Shown: one piece after another, positions 52,420 to 60,842 of the stretch | How positions within the stretch are numbered: the first letter of the stretch is position 1 | Layout of the letters: every line of letters begins with the position of its first letter | Source: Shinella curvata | Lineage (GTDB): Bacteria; Pseudomonadota; Alphaproteobacteria; Rhizobiales; Rhizobiaceae | Assembly: GCF_022899935.1 (NCBI RefSeq) | Contig: NZ_JALJCJ010000003.1 | Span: 234,947 to 298,946, forward strand | Length of the DNA: 64,000 nt | Direction of reading: 5' to 3' | Notes under the pieces: model-generated | What the model saw: the letters and a program-made list of their open reading frames with translations, nothing else | Databases searched by the model: none | What the model was told of the DNA's origin: nothing | Made by a program: the position numbers and the translations under genes

Positions 52420-53166
52420 TTACTTGAGGCCCCAATATTTGGCGACGAGCTTGTCGAGCGTGCCGTCGTCCTTGATCGCCTTCAGGCCTTCGTTGAAGGC
52501 GGCGACATTCTCGTCGCCCTTGCGGAAGACGAGGCCGAGCGGATCGGATTCGAGATCCTTGATCGAGGCGACGAGCTCGCCGGCGAATTCGCGCTCATAG
52601 GCGGCGGCATTGGCGCCGTTGATCACGACGCCATCGACATCCTTGTTCTTGAGCGCGATGATGGCGGCGCTGAAGCTGTCATAGGCCGCGACGTTTTCCT
52701 TGCCGACGACACCTTCGGCGACCTGCGCATCCGTCGTATTGGCCTGAGCGGAAAGCTTGCGGCCCTCGGCCTTGAACTTTTCCAGCGTGATGCCCTGATC
52801 CTCGGCGCGCGTCAGCACGGCCTGGCTGTTGACGATATAGGGGTCGGAGAAATCCATCGCCTTCTTGCGCTCTTCAGTGATCGAGACGCCGGAGGCGACG
52901 AGATCGAAATTGCCCTGATCAAGGGCGGCGAAGATGCCGTCCCAGCCCGTCGTCACGAATTCAGCCTGGCAATTGATCTTGGCGCAGATGGCATTGACCA
53001 CATCGACATCGAAGCCGACGATCTGCCCGCTTGCCGGATCCACGCTCTCCATCGGCGGTGATGTCGTATCGGACCCCACCTTCAGGAGCTTGCCGCCGAG
53101 ATCGGCCGCATGAACGCCACCGGCTGCGAAGGCAACCAGCACCAGTGTTGCAACAAATTTCTTCAT
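52420..53166 (-). CDS. Periplasmic solute-binding protein
   Basis: This is a 248-residue protein of the SBP_bac_3 family with a signal peptide (MKKFVATLVLVAFAAGGVHA). DLGGKLLKVGSDTTSPPMESVDPASGQIVGFDVDVVNAICAKINCQ and SITEERKKAMDFSDPYI are the family signatures, as in the amino-acid-binding proteins. The start at 53164-53166 is preferred over the ATG six codons upstream since the mature signal begins there. It heads the minus-strand run with permease, SDR and GH42 genes. The ligand is unknown. Confidence 0.92.
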   Translation of the reverse strand: MKKFVATLVLVAFAAGGVHAADLGGKLLKVGSDTTSPPMESVDPASGQIVGFDVDVVNAICAKINCQAEFVTTGWDGIFAALDQGNFDLVASGVSITEERKKAMDFSDPYIVNSQAVLTRAEDQGITLEKFKAEGRKLSAQANTTDAQVAEGVVGKENVAAYDSFSAAIIALKNKDVDGVVINGANAAAYEREFAGELVASIKDLESDPLGLVFRKGDENVAAFNEGLKAIKDDGTLDKLVAKYWGLK

Positions 53167-53522
53167 CTTTTCCTCCTCAATCATCGGCCATCCGTTTTTC
53201 CGGCGCTCGACAAGCCTTCATGCGGGCATACAGACGACGCCCTTCTCATCCTGCAACAACCGTAACAACGAATAAAAACGTTTTCAAGAAAAAATATAAA
53301 CGTTTTTATTTGATTGACACAACACCCTCCGACGCATGCCGGAAGGACAAAAACATCGAGTTCCCTAAACAGCCCGCTGCCGAAAGCCATGGCGAGCCCA
53401 CGGTCGAACGGTAAACCTTGTGGAAGCGAACCGCATGGCGCCGACGGCTCGGCAAAATCACGGGACAGACTTGCGATTGCAAACGGTGACAGCCTATAGG
53501 AAGCCGTCACGGGAGACGTTTG
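53167..53522. other. Divergent region between the transporter unit and the hydrolase gene
   Basis: About 356 bases hold the leader and promoter of the minus-strand binding-protein unit, including the LacI-type repeat at 53271-53310, and the leader of the plus-strand gene at 53523. The stretch is AT-rich around 53270-53330, with TTGACA at 53314-53319 on the plus strand but no matching -10. No gene is seen. Confidence 0.5.
53271..53310 (-). promoter_or_regulatory. Two LacI-type operator cores at the binding-protein promoter
   Basis: A perfect 13-base inverted repeat spans 53271-53283 (AATAAAAACGTTT) and 53298-53310 (AAACGTTTTTATT) with 14 bases between. Each arm holds AAACGTTT (53276-53283, 53298-53305), the central palindrome of LacI/GalR operators, 22 bases apart and so on one helix face. 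A minus-strand promoter fits here: TTGTGT, 18 bases, TATATT, with one core next to the -10. The regulator is not in the window. Confidence 0.75.
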
Positions 53523-54965
53523 ATGAATGCTTTTCAAAACTGGAGCACCACGCGCGGAGTTTCGCTCCTGAGCGGCATCACACCCGCTCAATATGGGAAG
53601 ACCGTGCAGGACGCGACGATCCCCAAGCACCTTATTGCCGCGCCTCCGGTTGAGGTTGCCTTGAAGACCTGGAACGGCGACCTGACGCGGCGCCGGATCA
53701 ATGTGCGCGCCGACGGCGTGACCCTCGAGTGTTTCGGCAGCCCGTCCGACAAGAAGAAGCTGTTCGTCTTCCTCAGTGCGGCCGGCCGCAAGGATGCGAA
53801 AACGAAATTTCACAGGGTGAGCTGGCATCCCTGGTTCGAAGGCGTCTGCCTGAACTTTGAAGATCCGACATACAAGGCCCTTGCCGGCAAGGTCTCGACA
53901 GGATGGTTCTTCGGCACGAAGGACAAACATGCGCTCCCGGTCGTCGCCGACATCATCCGGAAAGTTCAGGATCACTACGGCATCGCAAATGAAGATATCT
54001 GCATCGTGGGGAGCTCCGCCGGTGGCTTTGCAGCCCTGTGGCTGGCCAATGCCCTTGTCGGCGCCACGGCCATTGCGGGCAACCCGCAATTCTATGCCTT
54101 GTTATGGCCGTCCGCCAAACGATACCTGACAGCGGGCATCGACCTTACCTCGCCGGATTATGCAGACCGGGTCAATCTGGACCATCTGGAGCTGAACGGC
54201 CGCTCGCGCTACCTCGTTATCGTCAATGCGAAGTCCAAGGCCGACTACCAGACGCAACTGCCGCCGTTCCGCGAACGGATGCAACTGGGAGGCCTCAAAT
54301 ACGGGCTGAACAAACGGGGAAATCTCTATCTCTACTGCCGCAGCATCGAGAACAAGGGCTCTATCACGCCGCACAACTCCCTGGAGGACGCCAAGGAGCT
54401 TCGTACATTCGTCGACATCATGAATTCGGACCTGCCGCTTGCGACCATGGCCTCGATGCTGAACATGGTGCATGAGATGCAATACAGCCGATACGCCCTG
54501 GCAGACAAAATGTTCTTCACAAGGCTGTGGGCCGGGTTCCTGAGCAGGCAGAACCTGCCTATCGTCATGCCTGCCGGCCCTATCGAAACCAACACGGCCC
54601 GCCTTCCCCTGAAGGGGTTTCGCGGACGTGTGTTTTACGAGCTCACCTGGGCCCCGAAGGGAAAGATCGCGCACATCGCCCTGAAGGCGGAACCACGCAA
54701 AAAGCATCTCGTCACGACGTTTGAAGCCATGGCAAAGGCAAAACTCGGGACCTATTCCAGGCAGGATGGCTTACACGTCCTCACCATGGGAAAATTCCCG
54801 AAGAAACTGGTGCGGAAGGCATTCGCAAAGGCGGTTAAGGAAACAGCGTCTTTCCTGATCAGCAAGCCCAGCATCGAACAAGCGGCGCCCCCAAAGCGCT
54901 CCCAAGGTACTTCAGCGACCATCCTTCACAAAATCACTCAATTCTTAACTTCGGCGCACCGCTGA
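53523..54965 (+). CDS. Serine-hydrolase-fold protein of unknown function
   Basis: This is a 480-residue protein. The central part has an alpha/beta-hydrolase nucleophile elbow, IVGSSAGGFAALWLANAL, with the serine near residue 165. It is preceded by strands (KLFVFLSAAGRKD) and followed by GNPQFYALLW; the late histidines are less clear. The final 120 residues form a more basic, probably separate domain. The pattern recalls acyltransferase- or esterase-type hydrolases of polysaccharide and accessory Sec clusters (Asp2-like), but I cannot place it in a named family. GGGAGACG precedes the ATG. It ends 9 bases before the tRNA-Gly gene and has lower-GC codon use than genes to its left. Confidence 0.75.
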   Translation: MNAFQNWSTTRGVSLLSGITPAQYGKTVQDATIPKHLIAAPPVEVALKTWNGDLTRRRINVRADGVTLECFGSPSDKKKLFVFLSAAGRKDAKTKFHRVSWHPWFEGVCLNFEDPTYKALAGKVSTGWFFGTKDKHALPVVADIIRKVQDHYGIANEDICIVGSSAGGFAALWLANALVGATAIAGNPQFYALLWPSAKRYLTAGIDLTSPDYADRVNLDHLELNGRSRYLVIVNAKSKADYQTQLPPFRERMQLGGLKYGLNKRGNLYLYCRSIENKGSITPHNSLEDAKELRTFVDIMNSDLPLATMASMLNMVHEMQYSRYALADKMFFTRLWAGFLSRQNLPIVMPAGPIETNTARLPLKGFRGRVFYELTWAPKGKIAHIALKAEPRKKHLVTTFEAMAKAKLGTYSRQDGLHVLTMGKFPKKLVRKAFAKAVKETASFLISKPSIEQAAPPKRSQGTSATILHKITQFLTSAHR

Positions 54966-54973
54966 AACGGAGC

Positions 54974-55047
54974 TGGAGCGGGTAGCGGGAATCGAACCCG
55001 CGCGTTCAGCTTGGGAAGCTGACAGGCTACCATTACATCATACCCGC
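54974..55047 (-). tRNA. tRNA-Gly (CCC)
   Basis: On the minus strand a 74-base cloverleaf begins GCGGGTA and ends TACCCGC-T-CCA with the CCA encoded. The anticodon loop TTCCCAA gives anticodon CCC. The T arm GCGGG-TTCGATT-CCCGC is perfect, and the structure parallels the E. coli glycine CCC tRNA. The D stem shows a mismatch, so it is less regular than usual. A CCC-reading Gly tRNA is a common island attachment site. Confidence 0.95.
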
Positions 55048-55218
55048 AGGGCAACGCCGAAGCCGCAGTCATTCAACAGTTCGCAGGGTGTGTCAAGCGG
55101 ACGGGCTTGCGGGAACTCCGGGTTTTCCGAAATCTGCATCTCGCCACTGTGCCACCACATAGCTCGTGCTAGTGTACAAATTATATGACATTTCTCACGG
55201 TGGCCATTCTTCAGCATC

Positions 55219-56661
55219 ATGATGACATTCAAGACCTCCACCGGCTTCGTCTCCGTTGATAACTGGGGCTACGAATTGCAGGGGCTGAACGGCGCGGCGC
55301 TTGATCCGAGCCTGCTTGCCTCCGCGACGCATGATCTGCTCGTAATCGACGCATCTAGGGATGGAACGGATGCCGGACGGTTTTCGACTGGCGAAATCAC
55401 GCGGATGAAGGATGGCATGGGCGGGCGGTCCGTCGTTGTGTCCTATGTCTCGATCGGGGAAGCCTCCGATTTCCGCGACTACTGGCATTCCAACTGGACG
55501 ACGACGGGGATCGCCACCGGCAAGCTCACCAGCGCGGCACCGGACTGGCTGGGTCCGGTCAATCCGGACTGGCCGGAGAGCCGCAAGGTTCGCTATTGGG
55601 ACAGCGACTGGCAGAAGATCATCTTCAACACGAAGAAGACCGGCGAGATCGATGCCATCGTCAAGGCAGGCTTCGATGCCGCTTATCTCGACATCGTCGA
55701 CGGCTACTATTTCTGGGGCGCCGAGGCTTCGGCCAAGGATCGTGAAAAGGGCGACCCAGCCAATGTGAAGCAGGCGGCTCAGCGCATGGTCGACTTCATC
55801 GTCAAGCTGACTGACCATGCGCGGGAAACCAATCCGGATTTCGTCGTCATTCCGCAGAATGGTGCCTGGATCCTCAACGATCTCGGCTCGGACACTGCCC
55901 GCAAGAAAGCGTATCTCGATGTGATCGGCGGCATTGCCGTGGAAGACCTCTACTATCGCGGTGATGCAGACGAGAACAATCCGCTCGCGCCTGACAAGGA
56001 GACCATCGCGATCCTGAAACGCGATTTTCTCGACAAGGGCAAACCGGTCTTCGTCGTCGACTATATCAACGGCAGCAAGCGAGTAGCCGACTTCAACAAA
56101 ATGGTGCTGAAGGACGGCTTCATTCCCTTCGCCGCACCGGACCGGGATCTCGACCGGCTCGTGGGCACGCATGATGGCGATGCCGCCTATATCAAGCCGA
56201 CGGAAAAGACGGATGTGCTGCGCGGGTCAAAGCTCGCCGATACGATCAACGGCCTTGGCGGCAATGACACGATCGCCGGTCGCGAAGGCAACGACAAGCT
56301 GTATGGAGGCAGTGGCGCAGATGGTCTCTATGGAGGCAGCGGCAAAGACACCTTTGTGTTCAAATCAAAGACCGATTTAACCACCTCGAAAACAGCAACC
56401 GATACGATCTTCGATTTCTCTCAATCCCAGAAGGACATTATCGACCTGTCTGCGATCGACGCCAACACGACGAAGAGCGGAAATCAAGCTTTCACGTTCA
56501 TCAAGTCCGACGGATTCCATGGCAAAGCAGGCGAGCTTCGCTACGAGAAGAAGGCATCGGACACCTATGTCTACGGCGACACCGATGGAGATGGGAAGAC
56601 AAACTTCGTCTTACACTTTGACGACGCTCTTACGCTGACAAAAGCCGATTTCCTGCTGTAA
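55219..56661 (+). CDS. GH114-like glycosidase with C-terminal RTX repeats
   Basis: This is a 480-residue protein in two parts. Residues 1-330 match the endo-alpha-1,4-polygalactosaminidase (GH114/DUF297) barrel: NWGYELQGLNG, LLVIDASRDG, VVVSYVSIGEASDFRDYW, a long middle with AAYLDIVDGYYFWG (acidic catalytic region), VVIPQNGAWIL and VFVVDYIN. Residues about 340-380 contain RTX nonapeptides (GLGGNDTIAG, REGNDKLYG, GSGADGLYG, GSGKDTFVF), followed by a C-terminal beta domain. There is no N-terminal signal, so export by a type I system through the C-terminus is expected. No Shine-Dalgarno is obvious. An adjacent tRNA and decayed elements suggest acquired DNA. Its substrate may be galactosamine-containing matrix polysaccharide. 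Confidence 0.85.
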   Translation: MMTFKTSTGFVSVDNWGYELQGLNGAALDPSLLASATHDLLVIDASRDGTDAGRFSTGEITRMKDGMGGRSVVVSYVSIGEASDFRDYWHSNWTTTGIATGKLTSAAPDWLGPVNPDWPESRKVRYWDSDWQKIIFNTKKTGEIDAIVKAGFDAAYLDIVDGYYFWGAEASAKDREKGDPANVKQAAQRMVDFIVKLTDHARETNPDFVVIPQNGAWILNDLGSDTARKKAYLDVIGGIAVEDLYYRGDADENNPLAPDKETIAILKRDFLDKGKPVFVVDYINGSKRVADFNKMVLKDGFIPFAAPDRDLDRLVGTHDGDAAYIKPTEKTDVLRGSKLADTINGLGGNDTIAGREGNDKLYGGSGADGLYGGSGKDTFVFKSKTDLTTSKTATDTIFDFSQSQKDIIDLSAIDANTTKSGNQAFTFIKSDGFHGKAGELRYEKKASDTYVYGDTDGDGKTNFVLHFDDALTLTKADFLL

Positions 56662-57090
56662 GGCTCCGCGTACGATCGCAAAAACGCGCTGTAGCGCTCG
56701 CCGCGCCGAAATCGCCGAGCGGGCTGCTCCCGAATGCAAGTTTATCGTATTTTGAGCGAGGTAAACCGAGATGTCGCCATGGGAGTCAGTCTGCCAATAG
56801 TGCGCAGTATCGGATCGGCAAGTTTTTGTGGCCGACCCGATACCTATTTCTTCGTTAAACAAAGGCCAAGATATCGTCACGGTCCATATAGGATTCGTCG
56901 GCGAACTTGATTTTCTCAATCCCCCAACCTTCCGCATTGTTTTAGAATTGCTCGTCGATCGTGATGACATACCCTGTCGCGGTGACCACGATCTTCAAAT
57001 CCACGACGACGCGTGAGAGGCCGATATCCGAGGCATTGATGTCCTTGAAGAACAGAACATCCTCATTCTGACTGTCTAGGCTCAGGACCC
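56662..57090. other. Junction region between the RTX gene and dead insertion sequences
   Basis: About 430 bases follow the GH114-type gene. The left 190 bases show nothing beyond unremarkable sequence. From 56855 the minus strand encodes a decayed RTX-type fragment (separate entry). No terminator with a T-run is seen after the GH114 gene. Confidence 0.5.
56855..57080 (-). pseudogene. Decayed C-terminal fragment of an RTX calcium-binding protein
   Basis: Read on the minus strand the region gives NEDVLFFKDINASDIGLSR, then VVVTATGYVITIDEQF, an in-frame TAA, then NNAEGWGIEKIKFADESYMDRDDILAFV and a stop. This is the C-terminal module of haemolysin-type calcium-binding proteins, in which IDEQF is normally followed directly by the GIE-I-FADG part. 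A single change (TAT to TAA) explains the premature stop. The 5' side is cut by the neighbouring insertion-sequence remnant, so no intact parent gene remains. Confidence 0.75.
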
Positions 57091-57385
57091 TTTAATCAGA
57101 GCCAGAAGATGTCGGTTGCGGAGAGGAGGGCCATTGGGCACCTGTCGTAGCGTGTGGCAACCCGCCGCCAGTCCTTAGGCGCCCGAACATGATCTCGATC
57201 CGGTTGCGCCGTTTGTAGCGGCGCTTGTCGTATTTAACGGTCTTGTTGCGAAATTTCCGACCTGGAATGCAGGGGGTGATCCCGTTCGCCTGTAAAGCGT
57301 CACGAAACCAATCGGCATCATAGCCGCGGTCAGCGAGTAGCCATTTGGCCTTGGGAAGTTCATCATGCAAGGCGGCACCACCGGT
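57090..57385 (-). mobile_element. Remnant of an IS5-family (IS427-group) transposase
   Basis: The minus-strand frame encodes TGGAALHDELPKAKWLLADRGYDADWFRDALQANG, IPGRKFRNKTVKYDKRRYKRRNRIEIMFGRLR, the C-terminal half of an IS5/IS427 transposase with the DDE-family Y-(2)-R-(3)-E region. Past FGRLR the frame slips: a one-base shift restores DWRRVATRYDRCP and an FWL C-terminus ending near 57100. The 5' half is absent. The end near 57090-57110 (ctttaatcagagccag) probably marks one element terminus. Confidence 0.8.
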
Positions 57386-58534
57386 GTAATCGCCACTCTG
57401 CCCCGCAAAACCCTTCGTCTTCATCTCACGCCAGAGTGCAGAAGCATTCCGTGCCCCTTCCTCCTAGTGGCTGTTGAGCCCCGGGCAGCCAGCTATCCAG
57501 AGAGCTGACTCGCGTTCTGAATATGTCGAGACACTCGCCCCTTAAAACGTCGCGACCGAGATTCCGGCTATGGCCGGTTTGCCGCACGATCTGTCGAATG
57601 GATGTTCCCTCCTTCGACAACTCCCGGACCGCCTCGTTCGTTTCTTGGCGGTGTAGATATCCCTCATACTGCAGCTTCGCAGCATATCTCAGAAGCTTGG
57701 GATCAACGACATTGCTGCCGACTGCCTGTCTAATCTGCCGCATCGACTTGCCCACGGCGTCGAGGAAGGCCCGACTGGAATTCTCCATCAGGTGCCACCG
57801 ATCGGCGACCTGGCGGCATTGGGCAGCGCCTTCACTATGGCCTCGCCATAGCCACCACCCTGATCACGGGCGACAATAGATATCGACGGATGCTTGGCAA
57901 GCTATGATCGAGACGTATCCAGCGCACAATCCGGCAGCAGGGTAACGGGTCTGCGCCGTTCAAGATCACAAACAATCGTGTCGTAGGTTTACCCTCGCCT
58001 GAAGGCAAAGTCGTCGATGCCTATAACCTTCAGGTCTTCGTTCCGATCATCAGTACGGCGGCGAACCACCCGCAATAACGTGTCGTTGTTCACCGGCACC
58101 ATAAGGCGATCGGCAAATGCTGCGACAGGTCTACCGCCAAGCGCCTGGCCAAGGTGGTGAACAATCGTCTCCAGCCGCTGGGTGCCTCGACCATAGCGAG
58201 CCAGCACGTTGTCACCAAACCGTTCGCAGAAGATATGCCGACCACACAGCACTGCTTCGCACCAGAACCGACGCGTCACGACTGTCAACTCTACCCGCCG
58301 GCTACCGAAAGGTAAGTCAGCAGGTCGACGCTCATATCGGCTTTGAAATCGTCGGCTTGATCGTCCGCAGTCTGGACAAGCCGCTGAGAGATTGCGCGAT
58401 CGAGGCCGAACTTCAACGCATTCCCCAACGATCTTCACGGCTTCTACTGCAAAGCTGAACGACGCGACACTCGCACGCGGCAATCGACGGCCCATTTGCT
58501 TATCCTTCGGTGAATCAGCAAAAACCTCCGCCAC
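57380..58534 (-). mobile_element. Dead ISL3-family transposase gene
   Basis: The N-terminal part (58534-57989) carries the zinc-finger-like CPDCGRSSRRFQSRYERRPADLPFG and CGRHIFCERF of ISL3 transposases, followed by VIGIDDFAFRRG. After this come an in-frame TAA and a TAG (57985-57900 region) and a frameshift near 57800, before the DDE-domain part resumes at 57788 as SSRAFLDAVGKSMRQIRQ. A further frameshift at about 57480 leads to ARNASALWREMKTKGFAGQSG, which joins the IS5 remnant at about 57380. At least four lesions are present, so the element cannot move by itself. Confidence 0.8.
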
Positions 58535-58756
58535 GACAGCAGCAAATGTGAGTCAGAGCCAAGTCTCAATGCAAATCATGCGTGTGGGAAAATTCAGCGG
58601 CGTGAGGCAGAGGGCGAGGCTCTTTGTCATCCGCAAAACGATTCCACTTCGTATCCCGATCTTCCCGAAGGGGGCTGGCGGCGCACCGCCGCCAACATCT
58701 GGCTTTTCAGGCACTGCATCGATGACGCCGTGCAATATGCCAATTCCAAGATATCC
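58535..58756. other. Unassigned stretch between the ISL3 remnant and the glycan cluster
   Basis: About 220 bases hold no gene I can support. One plus-strand frame reads CHPQNDSTSYPDLPEGGWRRTAANIWLFRHC, but it has no good start and overlaps the end of the DUF4910 gene. The ISL3 terminal repeat should lie here, yet I could not fix its ends. Confidence 0.4.
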
Positions 58757-60067
58757 TCAGCGTTGCTCCACCAGCAAACCGTTCTCGATCAAGGGCTTCG
58801 CAAGCTTGACGACATCCCAGATCGGGACACCGATAATATCTGCAATTTCAAGCAGCGACCGCTCACCATCGCAATATGATATGAGATTCATCATACCTCG
58901 AACGGCGTCGGCGCTCCCACGGGCACTCACTGTTGGATAAAGTCCGCGGCGCCCGAGCTGGGGTTCGCCGAACACGGCAACCTTGAATCTAGCGTTATGC
59001 TCGACTGCCTCGATCGCCTTCTTCAATGCTTCAAAACCGCCGGCCAACCCTGTCGGCGTCACCAGTGTAAGGTCGTCCAAAGAAGTATGATATTCGGGAT
59101 AAGCGCCATATTTGCTGCGCGTGATTGTTGCCATCGGCAAATCAACGCCTGGCGCGCAGTATTGACGCTCGTCACTTCCTCGATCAAGCCAGGTGTACCG
59201 CGCGAAATCAGGGGAAATATGCTTAAGAACATGCAAAGCAGCCTTATCCGACAACGTATTTCCATTGCGGGAGGGCAAATACGAATATGCACGGTCATCA
59301 CCGATGCAGGAAATATTAAATCCCGCGATAACATGCGACTTAAGATGGGAAATATTCCTGCTGAGATATACAATTGAACCGATCGTCTCTGGAATAAAGA
59401 CAAATCGATAAGTGTATTTTTTACGCTCCAGGGATGAAGCCCACAACGCCAGCGCCGTCGCAACGACCGGCCCTGAAAGCTCATTGTTCGCCATGGACGG
59501 ATGGCAGACATAGGTCGATATGAAAATCTCTTCTTTCGTCTCGCCCGGAATGATCAACTCGCCGTAGTTCAAAACGCCGGGTTTCAGATCCGCATCAACG
59601 ACGACGTGATACTTCCCCGGCTTCAGCGATACGCGTTGCTCGTGCGGAAGGCAAAAGCCCCACCGACGCGAGTAATAAGACGTCACATATGGGATAGCGG
59701 TCGGCTGGTCGGGAAGGGAGTAGAGATGTTTGTCGAGCTCTTCGAGATCCACCCATATATCGACGGGCTCCGAATAGCCGACAATATGGAGGTTGTGCGA
59801 CCGGAAATCGACGATTCGGGCACCACTTTCATCAGCGATATAAGCGTCTCGGATGGTCCACTCATCGGGCACCACCCAATCGAAGGCCGGCGTCCCAGAA
59901 GCCACCTCGTGCACCGTTAAATCGGGGAGCAAAACCTTCAGATGGGCCAGCGTCTCGCGAACCCCGGGGCCGGTAAGGCTGCGGCAGATGGGAAAAAGCT
60001 GCCTTGCCAGTTCGTGGCAGAAACCACCCACGTCAGCGAGATGGAAATCACGGATTTTGGATGTCAT
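58757..60067 (-). CDS. DUF4910 aminopeptidase-like metallohydrolase with winged helix
   Basis: This is a 436-residue protein. Residues 1-60 begin with a helix and LFPICRSLTGPGVRETL, the DUF4910 hallmark. Residues 60-350 form an M28-like zinc hydrolase core with putative ligands in STYVCHPSMANNELSGP, FVFIPETIGS, LDRGSDERQYCAPGVDLP and YPEYHTSLDDL. The last 80 residues hold a winged-helix-like domain (ERSLLEIADIIGVPIWDVVKLAKPLIENGLL). Such proteins recur in surface-polysaccharide loci, where their substrate is unproven. Its ATG lies 20 bases inside the end of the AAC(3)-like gene, so the genes are coupled. Confidence 0.88.
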   Translation of the reverse strand: MTSKIRDFHLADVGGFCHELARQLFPICRSLTGPGVRETLAHLKVLLPDLTVHEVASGTPAFDWVVPDEWTIRDAYIADESGARIVDFRSHNLHIVGYSEPVDIWVDLEELDKHLYSLPDQPTAIPYVTSYYSRRWGFCLPHEQRVSLKPGKYHVVVDADLKPGVLNYGELIIPGETKEEIFISTYVCHPSMANNELSGPVVATALALWASSLERKKYTYRFVFIPETIGSIVYLSRNISHLKSHVIAGFNISCIGDDRAYSYLPSRNGNTLSDKAALHVLKHISPDFARYTWLDRGSDERQYCAPGVDLPMATITRSKYGAYPEYHTSLDDLTLVTPTGLAGGFEALKKAIEAVEHNARFKVAVFGEPQLGRRGLYPTVSARGSADAVRGMMNLISYCDGERSLLEIADIIGVPIWDVVKLAKPLIENGLLVEQR

Positions 60068-60842
60068 ACAACAAGCCCTTTGCGCGACCGCTGGTAATAA
60101 CCTCCGCGGTCATATCATACATTGCCGACGCCGAGATGGTTCGCAATCCCGCGCCTTGCTTAGGCCTTTCACCACGATAAAGGCCCCGCTCCCACAGGAG
60201 CTCTCCCATTGGATCCACATGCGTCAAAACGCCGTTTTCGACATCGCGCACAAAAAGTTCGAAGGTACGTGGGCCGGCATGCCCATCCTCGCCTAGGTAA
60301 GCAGCGGTAAACGACTTACGGTAGCGGTAGGGAACACTCAGGCTCTCCTCGACATAGTGATAGAAGGTCTGACTGTTCTGGTCCGGCAAATCAAGCACGG
60401 CTATCTTGCCGTCCAGTCCATGCAGCTTGCCAAAGGGCGAATCCGCACCATAGCCGCTGAGATTGACTAGCCCTCGAAAATCCTCGGCCCTGCGCCCGAG
60501 TATAGCAAACGAGTAAATCGGATGCCCAGTCCGCACGGCGCCCTCACGCAAACGTCCGACTTCCGTCAACGCGCCCATTTGGCTTGGCGTCGAACGAATA
60601 TCAAACGGTACGCCCTTGGTGAAATCAAAATTGAACAGCGGGAGGAGCAACGTCCCGTCGTCACCGATGGCCGCGAGGAAGCTGTCGAGGATTAGGGCGG
60701 GGTCGGGATTTTCAAAACCAAACTCTCGCATACGCCGCAACGTCCGGGAGATACCGCTATGAAGCAACAGAACATCTCCGGCTTCAACACCCGCCTTCCG
60801 CCACTCGGCTGCGAGGCGCTCGACTGTTTCTCGTGGATGCAT
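60048..60842 (-). CDS. AAC(3)-fold acyltransferase of the glycan locus
   Basis: This is an acyl-CoA-dependent N-acyltransferase of about 264 residues of the AAC(3) family. VLLLHSGISRTLRRM, GDDGTLLLPLFNFDFT, and RTGHPIYSFAILGRRAEDF (catalytic histidine) are the core motifs. A tyrosine-rich FYHYVEESLSVPYRYRKSF segment and FELFVRDVENGV follow. In polysaccharide loci these enzymes probably acylate an amino sugar, so resistance to aminoglycosides need not follow. The ATG at 60842 sits in TGATG with the stop of the glycosyltransferase gene and has AGGATGG before it. An ATG at 60854 is an alternative start. Confidence 0.85.
   Translation of the reverse strand: MHPRETVERLAAEWRKAGVEAGDVLLLHSGISRTLRRMREFGFENPDPALILDSFLAAIGDDGTLLLPLFNFDFTKGVPFDIRSTPSQMGALTEVGRLREGAVRTGHPIYSFAILGRRAEDFRGLVNLSGYGADSPFGKLHGLDGKIAVLDLPDQNSQTFYHYVEESLSVPYRYRKSFTAAYLGEDGHAGPRTFELFVRDVENGVLTHVDPMGELLWERGLYRGERPKQGAGLRTISASAMYDMTAEVITSGRAKGLLYDIQNP

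Noticed and set aside
57092..57424. Open frame read as one intact transposase-like gene
   Set aside because: It is a chimera of an ISL3 tail and an IS5 C-terminal part with a frameshift; no complete transposase can be made.
60048..60842. Aminoglycoside resistance gene
   Set aside because: The AAC(3) fold is real, but its coupling to polysaccharide genes suggests a sugar acyltransferase; resistance cannot be claimed.
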